A stretch of DNA of 53,350 nucleotides from Smithella sp. PtaU1.Bin162 (GTDB lineage: Bacteria > Desulfobacterota > Syntrophia > Syntrophales > Smithellaceae). The DNA is taken from assembly GCA_002068015.1 (NCBI GenBank), contig MVRV01000043.1:1-53350 (forward strand), written 5' to 3'. Both the position numbers and the translations under genes were made by a program. Below, piece after piece: positions 35,485 through 45,253 of the stretch (positions are counted from its first letter, which is position 1; every line of letters starts with the position of its first letter). A model generated the notes under the pieces. It did no database searches. It was given only the letters and a program-made list of their open reading frames with translations, and was not told the origin of the DNA.

Positions 35485-36747
35485 ATGAAAAAATGTTTAA
35501 TCGTTGATGATCAGGAACAAAACCGCTACCTTTTAGATGCCTTGCTGCGCGGTAATGGTTATGAAACTTCCACCGCCCCAAACGGGGCCGAGGCACTGAA
35601 TAAAGCTCACAATAATCCCCCGGATATAGTTATTACCGATCTTCTGATGCCTGTTATGGACGGATTTGCCCTGTGCAAAACCTGGAAAAGTGATCCTTAT
35701 TTACGCAACATCCCTCTTGTCATCTATACCGCCACATATACGGAACCAAAAGATGAGGCATTCGCCTTAAGTTTGGGGGCCGACAGATTTTTGATAAAGC
35801 CGCAAAACCCGGAGACGCTGGTGGAAGAATTGAATACGATCCTGAAAAACGTACAACCTCCAACCGGCAACAGCCGGGACACAAGCGATGAAGCGTTTCT
35901 GAAAGGGCATCACGAAATTATTATCCGGAAACTCGAAGATAAAATGGCGGAATTACATCAGATAAATGACAGGCTGGTACTGGAAATTGCGGAAAGAAAA
36001 AAGGTGGAAGACGAGATCCGCAAACTGAATGAAGACCTGGAAAAAAGAGTACGGGAGCGCACAGCTCAGCTGGAAAAGGCCAATCGCGAATTGGAAGCCT
36101 TCAGTGCAGCCGTTTCCCATGACCTGCGATCCCCCCTGCACATCATCGACGGCTTCAGTGAAGCATTGATTTGCGACTATAGCGGCAAAATACTCGATGA
36201 CACGGGCAAGAACTACCTGGAAAATATTCGCAAAGGAGTCCGCAAGATGTCTCATCTGATCGACGACCTGATGCAACTGTCGCGGATTACCCGTGCGGAA
36301 ATCAATACCGTTTCCTTCGACTTGAGCAAAATGGTGCGGGACCTGACGGATAAACTCAGACAGAATACCCCCGGACGCCCCGTCGAAATAATGATCGAAC
36401 CGGGCTTAACTGCCCTGGGCGATCCTTACCTGATGAATATTGCACTGACCAATCTGCTGGATAATGCCTGGAAATTTACCGGAAAGCAGGCTTATTCTAA
36501 AATAGAATTCGGAACAATTAAAAAAGACGATAAAACAGTTTATTACATCAGGGACAACGGGGCCGGATTTAATGCGGCCCATATAGGTAAATTATTCAAC
36601 CCGTTTCAAAGATTACATTCTTCCAATGAATTTCCCGGTACAGGCATAGGGCTCGCCACAGTTAAACGGATCATCAACCGTCACGGCGGGAAGATATGGG
36701 CGGAAGGATCTCCCGGCCTGGGGGCATCGTTTTACTTCACACTTTAA
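35485..36747 (+). CDS. Receiver-domain histidine kinase (REC-HisKA-HATPase)
   Basis: Soluble, 420 residues. It has an N-terminal receiver (about 1-122, D52 in ITDLLMPVMDG), a coiled coil (about 140-200), HisKA with H212 in VSHDLRSPLHI, and a bacteriophytochrome-type HATPase_c (NLLDNAWKF, DNGAGF, GTGIGLAT). Its receiver resembles that of the HD-GYP protein at 47826-49718. AAGGA lies upstream of the ATG. It is third gene of the module, probably controlled by phosphorylation from the membrane kinase. No DNA-binding output lies nearby. Confidence 0.92.
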   Translation: MKKCLIVDDQEQNRYLLDALLRGNGYETSTAPNGAEALNKAHNNPPDIVITDLLMPVMDGFALCKTWKSDPYLRNIPLVIYTATYTEPKDEAFALSLGADRFLIKPQNPETLVEELNTILKNVQPPTGNSRDTSDEAFLKGHHEIIIRKLEDKMAELHQINDRLVLEIAERKKVEDEIRKLNEDLEKRVRERTAQLEKANRELEAFSAAVSHDLRSPLHIIDGFSEALICDYSGKILDDTGKNYLENIRKGVRKMSHLIDDLMQLSRITRAEINTVSFDLSKMVRDLTDKLRQNTPGRPVEIMIEPGLTALGDPYLMNIALTNLLDNAWKFTGKQAYSKIEFGTIKKDDKTVYYIRDNGAGFNAAHIGKLFNPFQRLHSSNEFPGTGIGLATVKRIINRHGGKIWAEGSPGLGASFYFTL

Positions 36748-36773
36748 TTGTTATAAGCACCTATAATGATTAA

Positions 36774-37835
36774 TTATTTAATTTTTTCCAGGTTGTTTGC
36801 CCTTACTCCAACCAGCCGCACTCTTTTTATTAGATCAATTCTTTGGAGACAGGCAAATACCGTTCGTCTTATATCTTCTTCGGAATCAGTGTAATCAGTC
36901 ATTGTTTTTGCGCGGGTCAAAGTCTGAAAATCACCAAACCGGATTTTAACCGTAAAGGTTTTGGCCCGGTATCCGCTTTCATGCAAATCGCTTACAACTT
37001 CTTTAGTCAGATAAGCCAGCGTTTTCGCGATAACCTGCCAGTCTCTCACATCTTGCTCAAAAGTAGTTTCGCGGCTGACCGATTTTGCTTCCCAATGAGT
37101 AATCAAAGGGCTGTCATTAATTCCCCTTGCGGAATCGTAAAGATACCGGCCATAAGAATTACCGAAATGCCCAATCAACTTTTCGAGCGTCATGGAGGCA
37201 AGACCTCCGATAGTATCAATACCGATTTTTTTCAGATACGCTTCCGTTTTCGGTCCGATACCGTATAATTTCCTTGCGGGCAGAGGCCACAAACGTTTTT
37301 CAATATCCTCTTCATTCAGAATTGTGCAACCGTCCGGTTTTTTCATGTCCGAGGCAATTTTGGCCAGCAACTTGTTGGCGGCTATGCCCACGGAACAGGT
37401 CAAGCCGGTTTCTTCCAGGATCAACGATTTGATCCGGCGGGTAATATTTTCGGACGTATCCGCAAGTTCCGACACATCCAGATAAACCTCATCAATGCCG
37501 ACATCTTCGATAATCGGAGAAACGGACGGCAGAACGGATTTAAATTGCCGGGAAACCCTGAGATATGCTTCATAATCAACCGGCAGAAAAACAGCCTGCG
37601 GACAGAGTTTATATGCCGTCATCATCGGCATGGCGGAATGAATCCCGTATCTTCTGGCTTCATAATTTGCCGTGGAGACAACACCTCTTTTGGTGGGATC
37701 TCCACCGCTCCCGATAACTACCGGCTTACCCGCAAGCGACGGGTTGCGCCGTTCCTCCACGGCAGCAAAAAATGCGTCCATATCGATATGAATTATTCTT
37801 CTTTCAGCAGGCATGCGGGCAGTTACCGTCTCCAT
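36774..37835 (-). CDS. dinB: DNA polymerase IV
   Basis: Y-family translesion polymerase, 353 residues. It has the N-terminal catalytic motif HIDMDAFFAAVEERRNP, YxAR-type NYEARRYGIHSAMP, the second metal motif DEVYLDVS, helix-hairpin-helix IGPKTEAYLKKIGI, and the little-finger domain. It ends ANNLEKIK without a long beta-clamp tail, though the last residues could still bind. No LexA box was recognised upstream. It is convergent with the preceding module. Confidence 0.95.
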   Translation of the reverse strand: METVTARMPAERRIIHIDMDAFFAAVEERRNPSLAGKPVVIGSGGDPTKRGVVSTANYEARRYGIHSAMPMMTAYKLCPQAVFLPVDYEAYLRVSRQFKSVLPSVSPIIEDVGIDEVYLDVSELADTSENITRRIKSLILEETGLTCSVGIAANKLLAKIASDMKKPDGCTILNEEDIEKRLWPLPARKLYGIGPKTEAYLKKIGIDTIGGLASMTLEKLIGHFGNSYGRYLYDSARGINDSPLITHWEAKSVSRETTFEQDVRDWQVIAKTLAYLTKEVVSDLHESGYRAKTFTVKIRFGDFQTLTRAKTMTDYTDSEEDIRRTVFACLQRIDLIKRVRLVGVRANNLEKIK

Positions 37836-37902
37836 TTTTAAAATTTAGTTTCGAAAAATTACACACCAACAGACGGATAAAGTAAAGCCGGAAAATTACG
37901 AC

Positions 37903-37965
37903 CGGCAGTCCTTACCGGCATGCGCCGGTCTTCGAGCCTTCAGTCGCTCAACCTTCAGCCTTGTT
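37903..37965. repeat. Dispersed intergenic hairpin repeat, copy near glyQ
   Basis: ACCGGC-ATGC-GCCGGT (37914-37929) followed by TCTTCGAGCCTTCAG and further CTTCAGCC. Its reverse complement aligns with 43541-43595 over about 50 bp. A shorter match (hairpin plus GAGCCT) occurs at 23405-23430. It lies in the 235-bp gap between the divergent dinB and glyQ. Confidence 0.65.
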
Positions 37966-37978
37966 TTCGCCTTTCATA

Positions 37979-38007
37979 TTGACACCAAAGCCCGCTCATG
38001 CTAGTTA
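37979..38007 (+). promoter_or_regulatory. Candidate promoter of glyQS
   Basis: TTGACA (37979-37984), a 17-bp spacer, then TAGTTA preceded by TGC (extended -10-like). It lies 64 bp upstream of the glyQ GTG. Confidence 0.5.
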
Positions 38008-38070
38008 CGCCATTGTCTAATAGCCAACTAAATTGGCTGGTTGTACACTCAGAACAACAAGGAGGAATTT

Positions 38071-38943
38071 GTGACATTTCAGGAATTGATCTTTGCCCTG
38101 GAACAATATTGGCACTCTCAGGGATGTGTAATTCAGCAGCCTTATGATATGGAAGTCGGTGCGGGAACATTTCATCCGGCAACCTGCCTGCGCGCGCTGG
38201 GACCGGAACCGTGGAATGTCGCCTACGTCCAGCCGTCGCGCCGTCCTACCGACGGCAGATACGGTGAAAACCCCAATCGCCTTCAGCACTACTACCAATA
38301 CCAGGTGATTCTGAAGCCGTCACCGATTAACGTTCAGGAACTTTATCTTAATTCCTTGAAAAGCTTCGGCATCGATCCGCTCGATCATGATATCCGGTTT
38401 GTCGAGGACGACTGGGAATCTCCCACTCTGGGAGCATGGGGGCTGGGCTGGGAAGTATGGCTCGACGGCATGGAAATCTCTCAATTTACCTACTTCCAGC
38501 AGGTCGGCGGCTTTGACCTTCACCCCATATGCGCCGAACTGACTTATGGAATAGAACGTATAGCCATGTACATTCAGGGTATTGATAATGTTTATGATCT
38601 GCAGTGGAATAACAAAGTAAAATACGGTGCAGTCCACCACCGGGGTGAAGTCGAATTTTCCACTTACAATTTTGAAATTGCCAATATCGAAATGCTGCGA
38701 AAACTGTTTGACATGTATGAACAGGAAGCATTAAGCATTGCCGAAAAAAAGCTGGTCTTACCGGCCTATGATTACTGCCTCAAATGCTCGCATGTTTTCA
38801 ATCTGCTCAACGCCCGCGGGGCAATCAGCGTAAATGAACGGACTAATTATATCGGCCGGGTGAGAAATCTGGCCAGAGTAAGTGCCGAGCTTTACCTGAA
38901 ACAGCGTGAAGAAATGGGCTATCCGCTTTTATCTAAGAGTTAA
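38071..38943 (+). CDS. glyQ: Glycyl-tRNA synthetase alpha subunit
   Basis: Catalytic subunit of the alpha2beta2 glycyl-tRNA synthetase. The start is GTG at 38071 (290 residues, [10 protein letters not shown]), with AAGGAGG 5 nt upstream; the longer TTG start at 38041 would place that site inside the gene. Highly conserved stretches include [38 protein letters not shown] and [20 protein letters not shown]. glyS follows after 31 bp. Confidence 0.98.
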   Translation: MTFQELIFALEQYWHSQGCVIQQPYDMEVGAGTFHPATCLRALGPEPWNVAYVQPSRRPTDGRYGENPNRLQHYYQYQVILKPSPINVQELYLNSLKSFGIDPLDHDIRFVEDDWESPTLGAWGLGWEVWLDGMEISQFTYFQQVGGFDLHPICAELTYGIERIAMYIQGIDNVYDLQWNNKVKYGAVHHRGEVEFSTYNFEIANIEMLRKLFDMYEQEALSIAEKKLVLPAYDYCLKCSHVFNLLNARGAISVNERTNYIGRVRNLARVSAELYLKQREEMGYPLLSKS

Positions 38944-38974
38944 AATATATTGTAACGCAATCCGGGAGAATAAA

Positions 38975-41047
38975 ATGAGTAAAGAACTGCTTTTTGAAAT
39001 CGGTACGGAAGAAATTCCCGCCGCCTTTTTAACCAAGGCTTTGAGCGATATCGAGGAAATGATAAAAAAATCCCTCGCCGAGAAAAGAATTCCGGCAGAC
39101 GGCATTGAAGTTCTGGGAACACCCCGGCGCCTGTGTCTCCATATCGCCCGCCTTGCCGAAAAACAGGAAGATCAGACCATAGAAAAACTGGGACCGGCCT
39201 GCAAGGCCGCCTTTGATGAGAAAGGCAATCCTTCCAAGGCGGCTTTAGGTTTTGCCAAGGGCCAGGGGTTGGAGGTTTCGCAACTGGAAACCGTTAAGAC
39301 GGAAAAAGGTGAATACCTTGCTTCCCGGAAAACCATTCCCGGAGAATGCACGGAGGCTCTTCTGCCGGAAATCCTGACCAAGCTCAGCATATCCATTCCT
39401 TTTCGAAAATCCATGCGCTGGGCTGATTATGAATTGCGTTTCGCCCGTCCCATTCACTGGATCCTGGCGCTTTACGGCGGAGAGGTCATTCCTTTACAAC
39501 TCGAAGCAGTGCAGAGCTCCAATTGCTCATACGGTCATCGCTTCCAAAGCCCCGCTTCATTTACCGTCAGTAATTTCGCCGATTATATGGAAAAAACAAA
39601 ACAAAATTCAGTCATTGTCGATCCTGCGGAAAGAAAGAAGATAATTCTCCTCGAGGCTCAAAAAGCGGCAGCTGCGGTCGGCGGAAAAATTTTCTATACG
39701 GAAGACCTTCTGGAAACGGTTACCTTTATTGTGGAAAATCCGGTTATCGTCCGTGGCGGTTTCGACCGGGAATTTTTACAGGTACCCAAAGAAGTGCTCA
39801 CAACCACCATGATTTCCCACCAGAAATATTTTCCGGTGACCGATGATACAGGAAAACTATTGCCTTATTTCATCGCCGTGAGCAATACCCGGGCTCGCGA
39901 TTTGAACATCGTCATCCGCGGCAATGAAAAAGTTATCCGTGCCCGGCTCGCCGACGCCCGGTTCTTCTTTGAAGAAGATCAGAAAATACCCCTGGAGACG
40001 CGTCTCGATGCCTTAAAGAAGGTCGTATTTCACAGGCTTCTGGGCACTTCTTATGATAAAGTCATGCGTTTTCGAAAGCTCGCGGCCTTAATCGCCCTGC
40101 AAGTGAAACCGGACATCAAAAATTCCGTCGATCGCACGGCTCTGCTGGCCAAAGCAGACCTCGAAACTCAGATGGTCGGTGAATTTTCCGAACTGCAGGG
40201 CATCATGGGACGGGAATATGCCCGCATCTCCGGAGAAAATCCGGTCATTGCCGAAGCCATTTACGAGCACTATCTGCCGATTGCCGCCGGAGGTGATCTG
40301 CCGCAGACGGATGAGGGCGCCATAGTCGGAATAGCCGATAAAGTGGATACCATTGTCGGCTTTTTCGGTGTAGGACTGCCGCCTACGGGCACAGCCGATC
40401 CTTATGCCCTCAGGCGCCAGGCACTGGGCATTATCAATATAATTCTCGCCAAGCGATATCCGCTACCGCTCGACTTTCTTCTTGATGAAAGCCTCAAATT
40501 ATTAGGCAATACTCTCAAAAAACCGGCCGCCGAAATTAAAAAAGATGTTCAGGATTTTTTTGCCGGCCGTTATCAAAATCAATTCATATCCCAGGGCTAC
40601 GCTTACGATACCGTAGAAGCGGTACTGGCCTCCGGACTTTCCGATTTTGTACTGGCCGCGGAAAAGATCAAAGCGCTGCAGGCTTTCCGCGCCAACCCCG
40701 AATTTGAACCGATTTCCATCGCCTTTAAACGCGTGGACAACATTTTGAAAGATTTTAAAAATCCCGAAGTCAACCCCGGACTTTTTACAACCGATGCCGA
40801 AAGAAATTTGTATACGGCGGCAGGTGAAATCAAAAAACAAATAATGAGCGGCATGGAAAAAAACAACTATAATCTGGCTTTGATGGAAATGGCCCGTCTG
40901 CGTCCCCCGGTTGACGCATTTTTTGACAGTGTCATGGTTATGGACAAGGATGAAAAAATAAGATTTAATCGTCTGTCACTGCTTTCTGAAATTTCGGCGG
41001 TGTTTCATAAGATTGCCGATTTTTCCAAAATAGTCACAGCGGGATAA
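38975..41047 (+). CDS. glyS: Glycyl-tRNA synthetase beta subunit
   Basis: tRNA-binding and structural beta subunit, 690 residues from the ATG at 38975 (MSKELLFEIGTEEIPAAFL), with GGGAG upstream. The 23-residue upstream extension is glyQ sequence out of frame. Recognisable features: GTPRRLCLHI, FRKSMRW, TMISHQKYFPV, DARFFFEED, and the DALR-like anticodon domain near the C-terminus. The 187 bp after it contain the promoter of the next gene and no terminator I could recognise. Confidence 0.97.
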   Translation: MSKELLFEIGTEEIPAAFLTKALSDIEEMIKKSLAEKRIPADGIEVLGTPRRLCLHIARLAEKQEDQTIEKLGPACKAAFDEKGNPSKAALGFAKGQGLEVSQLETVKTEKGEYLASRKTIPGECTEALLPEILTKLSISIPFRKSMRWADYELRFARPIHWILALYGGEVIPLQLEAVQSSNCSYGHRFQSPASFTVSNFADYMEKTKQNSVIVDPAERKKIILLEAQKAAAAVGGKIFYTEDLLETVTFIVENPVIVRGGFDREFLQVPKEVLTTTMISHQKYFPVTDDTGKLLPYFIAVSNTRARDLNIVIRGNEKVIRARLADARFFFEEDQKIPLETRLDALKKVVFHRLLGTSYDKVMRFRKLAALIALQVKPDIKNSVDRTALLAKADLETQMVGEFSELQGIMGREYARISGENPVIAEAIYEHYLPIAAGGDLPQTDEGAIVGIADKVDTIVGFFGVGLPPTGTADPYALRRQALGIINIILAKRYPLPLDFLLDESLKLLGNTLKKPAAEIKKDVQDFFAGRYQNQFISQGYAYDTVEAVLASGLSDFVLAAEKIKALQAFRANPEFEPISIAFKRVDNILKDFKNPEVNPGLFTTDAERNLYTAAGEIKKQIMSGMEKNNYNLALMEMARLRPPVDAFFDSVMVMDKDEKIRFNRLSLLSEISAVFHKIADFSKIVTAG

Positions 41048-41169
41048 TTTCACTGCCGGAAACAGCTGAAGATCCGCAAGAAATAACTGCCGTTGCCACC
41101 GGTTTGTCCCGAAACCGGCTTTACGGGCCGAACCGTCAGCAGACTTTATATTCCCGGCAAAACCGATAT

Positions 41170-41198
41170 TTGACATTACTATCAAGCCCTGCTAGGAT
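41170..41198 (+). promoter_or_regulatory. Promoter of the GspE/PilB-like ATPase gene
   Basis: TTGACA (41170-41175), exactly 17 bp, TAGGAT (41193-41198). It lies 36 bp upstream of the ATG, giving a short leader with AGGGAG as ribosome site. Confidence 0.65.
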
Positions 41199-41233
41199 AT
41201 TTACTCGACGATTTAAAGGGAGCTCCTTAATTA

Positions 41234-43531
41234 ATGAATGATCAGATGAATTCCTCAGCCGTCAGTATTGACGAAAAACTTCGCATAAGCAAAGCTCTGC
41301 AGGAAATAACCAACCGTATTCATGCAGCTCAAAACATCAAGCAGATTCTTGTTGATTTAAAAGACGGCATTCTCAATCTTTTCAACGCACAATCCATAAC
41401 CATTTATGTGGTTGATAAATTGCGCAACGAAATTTATTCCATGTTTCTGGCCGGCGGTACGGAACTCAAAGAAATTCGTGTTCCCATAAGCAATAAAAGT
41501 ATTGCCGGATATGTCGCCAATACAGGAAAATTTGTAAACATCGGCGATGCCTATAATCAGACGGAACTCAAAGCAATCGACAATGAACTATCCTTTGATC
41601 AAAGCTGGGATAAAAAATCAGGTTATCGGACAAAACAAATCCTGGCTGCTCCTATTTTTAATAAAAACCAGCTGATGGGCGTAATACAAATTCTCAACAG
41701 AAAAGTCGGCCAGGATAAATTTACCGAAGATGAAAAAGGTCTTTTGCATGAGATCGCCGAAGTGCTCGGAATTGCTTTTTACAACCAGCAGCGTTTTGCC
41801 CGCCGCCGAAAAACAAAGTTTGATTATCTGATCAGCCACGATCTGCTCAAGGATGAGGAATTGGAAAGCGCCTGGGAAGAATCCCGTGAGAAAAAAGAAA
41901 CCATGGAAAACTATCTCATGGAGAAATACAAGATAACCAAAGAAGATATGGGACGTTCTTTCGAGGAGTTTTACCGGTGCCGTTTTATTGTATATAATGA
42001 TAAAACGGTAATACCGGGAGATTTGATTAAAAATCTGAAAAAGGATTATCTGCGCCGGGAGCTCTGGGTTCCACTGGAAAAAAAAGACGGTTTTATTTAT
42101 GTGATCGTGGACGATCCCAACAACATCCTGAAAAGAGACACTATTGAAAGCCTGCTCAAAACCAAACAGGTCAAATACGACGTTGCTCTACCGGAAGATA
42201 TAATCAAATTCATCAATCTCTTTTACCACTCGCCGGAAGATGAACATTCGTTTACGGAGATTCTGGGGAAAATGGAAGATGAGGATTCGCCCATGGAAGA
42301 TGACGAAAGCGGTGAGGTAGTTACCGAATCCGACAGCGTCATCATGCAGCTCGTCAATAAAATCATCAACGATGCCTATAACCGCCGGGCTTCCGATATT
42401 CATATCGAACCCAATATCGGCAAAAAGAATGTGGAAATCCGTTTCCGTGTTGACGGCGACTGTGCCCTTTATCAGACGGTACCGTTCAGCTATCGGGCAG
42501 CGTTGATTTCCCGCATCAAGATTATGTGTAATCTTGATATTACCGTAAAAAGAATGCCCCAGGACGGTAAAATTAAATTCAAGCGGCCTACGGGCGATGA
42601 AATCGAGTTGCGCGTAGCCACAATTCCCACCCAGGGAGCTGTAGAAGATGTCGTCATGCGAATACTCGCCAAAGGTGAAACCATGCCTCTGGACAATATG
42701 GGAATTTCCGAACGCAACCTTCGCGAACTGATTAACATCATCAATAAACCGTACGGCATGATTCTGGTTGTGGGACCGACCGGCTCCGGAAAAACAACAA
42801 CCCTGCACTCCGCGTTACATCAGATCAACACTCCGGAGAAAAAAATCTGGACCGCGGAAGACCCCGTGGAAATTACCCAGTACGGTTTGCGGCAGGTACA
42901 GGTACAATCCAAAATCGGGTTTGATTTTGCCGCGGCGATGCGGGCGTTTTTGCGCGCCGATCCCGACGTAATCATGGTCGGTGAAATGCGCGATTTTGAA
43001 ACCGCTAAAACCGGTGTAGAAGCTTCTCTTACCGGCCATCTTGTTTTCAGTACTTTGCATACCAACAGTGCTCCGGAAACAATTACCAGGCTTCTCGACA
43101 TGGGCATTGATCCCCTTAACTTTGCCGACGCTCTCCTGGGAATTCTTGCCCAGCGCCTTGTCCGGACACTTTGCAAAAAATGCAAGGAAGCATATCATCC
43201 GACAAAAGAAGAATTCGATGAAGTGGTGGATGCCTATGGCGGAGAGGCCTTTGCCAAACTGAATATCCCTTACGATGACAAATTCATACTTTACCGTCCC
43301 AAAGGCTGTGATGTTTGCGATAAATCCGGCTATAAGGGACGAATGGGTATTCATGAACTTTTAGTCGGCTCCGATGCAATGAAAAAATTAATTCAGCAAC
43401 ATGCCACAGTCGAAGTCATGCGGGATCAGGCAATAAAAGAAGGCATGACCACTCTTTTGCAGGATGGTATCTTCAAGTCCATCAAAGGTTCTACTGATTT
43501 CAAACAGGTCCGCAGAGTCTGCATTAAATAG
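41234..43531 (+). CDS. GspE/PilB-type secretion ATPase with N-terminal GAF domain
   Basis: It is 765 residues. An N-terminal GAF domain (about 20-185) is fused to a MshEN/T2SSE N-domain (about 190-335) and a full T2SS/T4P ATPase core (about 375-760). The core has Walker A GPTGSGKTTT (near residue 514), the Asp box and Walker B DPDVIMVGEMRD, a His box GHLVFSTLHTN, and the CxxC pair (CKKC, CDVC) zinc finger. Such ATPases drive pilus extension or type II secretion. No other pilus or T2SS gene is nearby, and the GAF fusion suggests regulation by a small molecule such as a cyclic nucleotide. Confidence 0.93.
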   Translation: MNDQMNSSAVSIDEKLRISKALQEITNRIHAAQNIKQILVDLKDGILNLFNAQSITIYVVDKLRNEIYSMFLAGGTELKEIRVPISNKSIAGYVANTGKFVNIGDAYNQTELKAIDNELSFDQSWDKKSGYRTKQILAAPIFNKNQLMGVIQILNRKVGQDKFTEDEKGLLHEIAEVLGIAFYNQQRFARRRKTKFDYLISHDLLKDEELESAWEESREKKETMENYLMEKYKITKEDMGRSFEEFYRCRFIVYNDKTVIPGDLIKNLKKDYLRRELWVPLEKKDGFIYVIVDDPNNILKRDTIESLLKTKQVKYDVALPEDIIKFINLFYHSPEDEHSFTEILGKMEDEDSPMEDDESGEVVTESDSVIMQLVNKIINDAYNRRASDIHIEPNIGKKNVEIRFRVDGDCALYQTVPFSYRAALISRIKIMCNLDITVKRMPQDGKIKFKRPTGDEIELRVATIPTQGAVEDVVMRILAKGETMPLDNMGISERNLRELINIINKPYGMILVVGPTGSGKTTTLHSALHQINTPEKKIWTAEDPVEITQYGLRQVQVQSKIGFDFAAAMRAFLRADPDVIMVGEMRDFETAKTGVEASLTGHLVFSTLHTNSAPETITRLLDMGIDPLNFADALLGILAQRLVRTLCKKCKEAYHPTKEEFDEVVDAYGGEAFAKLNIPYDDKFILYRPKGCDVCDKSGYKGRMGIHELLVGSDAMKKLIQQHATVEVMRDQAIKEGMTTLLQDGIFKSIKGSTDFKQVRRVCIK

Positions 43532-43540
43532 ACTATTAGA

Positions 43541-43601
43541 CTGAAGGCTGAGGACTGAGGGCTCGAAGACCGGCGCATGCCCCGGTGAAGACTTAAGGAC
43601 G
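43541..43601. repeat. Dispersed intergenic hairpin repeat, copy near the secretion ATPase
   Basis: CTGAAGGCTGAGG..., GGCTCGAAG, then ACCGGCGCATGCCCCGGT (43569-43586). This is the inverted counterpart of 37903-37965 with small indels. It lies in the 159-bp gap between convergent genes; the remainder of the gap shows no gene. Confidence 0.65.
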
Positions 43602-43690
43602 GTGTCTGACTGCTTATTAATACCGGTTAATTTCTATAATTACTAATTATCAACCCAACAACCACGAAAATAAATATTCAACCCGGCTGG

Positions 43691-45034
43691 TTATATCACC
43701 GCAAGGATCTGGATATCGCACACATTCGTGCCGGTTGGACCAGTTTTAAAAAGACAGCCTGTATCCTGAAAGAAATGATATGCGTCGTTTTCCTTAAGAT
43801 GCGCCGCAGCCTGAACCGCGATATTTTTCATCTTCTCCAGAAGCTCCGGCGTAACAAATGCGCCTGCCGCATCCGTAGGACCATCGCTGCCATCAGTACC
43901 CGCAGATAGAAAAAAGATGTTCGAAGAACCTGTGCCTATCCGGTGCAGTTCGATTACAAACGCCAGGGCCATTTCCTGATTCCTGCCGCCCTTCCCTTTA
44001 CCATTGATGTTTACTGTTGTTTCTCCCCCTGCGATGATGACAACCGGCTTTGCCTCCCCGGATTTGCCCGAATCAATGAATCGGGCAAGCTTGGCAAAGC
44101 TGCATCCGGCAACAGAGGCATCACCGGCGAGAGTCGTACTGAGAACGCGGGCGTTATATCCCAACCTTCGGGCAGCGGCAAGCGCAGCATTACAGGCAAG
44201 CGTATTGTTACCCAAAATGATATTGACGGCATGGCGAAAGACCGGGTTACCTGCCTTGGGCGTTTCAGGAATATTTCCCTCTACCCCGCAAACAAGACGG
44301 TTTTTCACGGCCGGCGGCAGCTTATCTTCAAGGGCATATTTCCGAACAATGGAAAGAGCATCATGAAATGTCGTGGGATCGGGAGCGGTAATGCCTGACG
44401 CGATGGTATCGATTCTGTCGCCGATGACATCCGATAAAATCAGATTGATGAGTCTTGCCCGAGCAGCGATTTTTGCCATACCCCCGCCTTTTACCAGAGA
44501 AAGATGCTTCCGAATACAGTTCACTTCATCAATTTTCGCACCGCAGGCAAGCAGGGCACTGGTTGTCTGCTGCTTATCGGCAAGGCTTATTCCCTCGGCG
44601 GGCAGGCACAATAATGACGATCCGCCGCCGGAGATAAGATTAATGATGAGAGTCTGTTCGTCGGCAGCAGCAGCCATCCGCACCAGGCTGCGCGCCCCTT
44701 CCAGACTGTTTTCATCAGGTACGGGATGTCCCGCTTCCCTGATTTTAATTTTCCGGAGTTTCCTCCCGTGACCGTATTTAGTGATAAGAAATCCTCCGGA
44801 GAGCTCATCCTCCAGGATGTTTTCCATGGCGGCGGCCATGCTGGCCGAGGCCTTGCCGATCCCGAGAACTATGACATTTTTATAACGGGAAAGTTCTGCG
44901 GAAATTTTTGCGCCCTGCCCCTGGATCGTAAGTATCCGGCCGTCTTTTTTTACGCGGGACTGGATAAGGCTTGCCGGATCAACTTCACGCACGGCAGCCC
45001 GGTAAATATTTTCCAAATCTGTTACAGGATTCAC
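43691..45034 (-). CDS. Glycerate 2-kinase (GckA/MOFRL family)
   Basis: Phosphorylates D-glycerate to 2-phosphoglycerate. It has the DUF4147 N-terminal domain (VIVLGIGKASASMAAAMENI, INLISGGGSSLLCLP) and a C-terminal MOFRL domain (GGRNQEMALAF, SAGTDGSDGPTDAAGAF). The start is taken as GTG at 45034 (447 residues, MNPVTDLENIYRAAV) with AAGGA 6 nt upstream; the ATG at 45100 adds 22 residues without family similarity. It is a single gene, convergent with the ATPase gene. Confidence 0.92.
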   Translation of the reverse strand: MNPVTDLENIYRAAVREVDPASLIQSRVKKDGRILTIQGQGAKISAELSRYKNVIVLGIGKASASMAAAMENILEDELSGGFLITKYGHGRKLRKIKIREAGHPVPDENSLEGARSLVRMAAAADEQTLIINLISGGGSSLLCLPAEGISLADKQQTTSALLACGAKIDEVNCIRKHLSLVKGGGMAKIAARARLINLILSDVIGDRIDTIASGITAPDPTTFHDALSIVRKYALEDKLPPAVKNRLVCGVEGNIPETPKAGNPVFRHAVNIILGNNTLACNAALAAARRLGYNARVLSTTLAGDASVAGCSFAKLARFIDSGKSGEAKPVVIIAGGETTVNINGKGKGGRNQEMALAFVIELHRIGTGSSNIFFLSAGTDGSDGPTDAAGAFVTPELLEKMKNIAVQAAAHLKENDAYHFFQDTGCLFKTGPTGTNVCDIQILAVI

Positions 45035-45152
45035 GGTATTCCTTCTGCGGGTATCGTTTCTCCTAACTACCCTCAATTTATACTGAAATGTCAAGGACAA
45101 AGATGAAGTATAATAAGAAACGTCTGTTCGTGATCAACCAAATTAAACTCCG

Positions 45153-45181
45153 TTGACATTGCAGATAATATTCCTTATAAA
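45153..45181 (+). promoter_or_regulatory. Sigma-70 promoter of the YeeE pair
   Basis: TTGACA (45153-45158), exactly 17 bp, TATAAA (45176-45181): near consensus, 73 bp upstream of the first YeeE start codon. It lies in the divergent 219-bp gap after the glycerate kinase start. Confidence 0.8.
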
Positions 45182-45253
45182 TAATATCAAAAGGGTGTGG
45201 GTGTGTTTTTTACGTCATTTGCTTTGAATTATCAATCAAGGAGGTAAAGATTT

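Noticed and set aside
37836..38070. T-box or other leader control of glyQS
   Set aside because: No T-box consensus or terminator/antiterminator arrangement; only a promoter and the dispersed repeat are visible.
38041..38070. TTG start for glyQ at 38041
   Set aside because: It places the strong AAGGAGG inside the gene; GTG at 38071 matches the family N-terminus.
42188..42808. 206-codon minus-strand ORF opposite the secretion ATPase gene
   Set aside because: Antisense shadow of a clearly coding gene, with no family features and no ribosome site.
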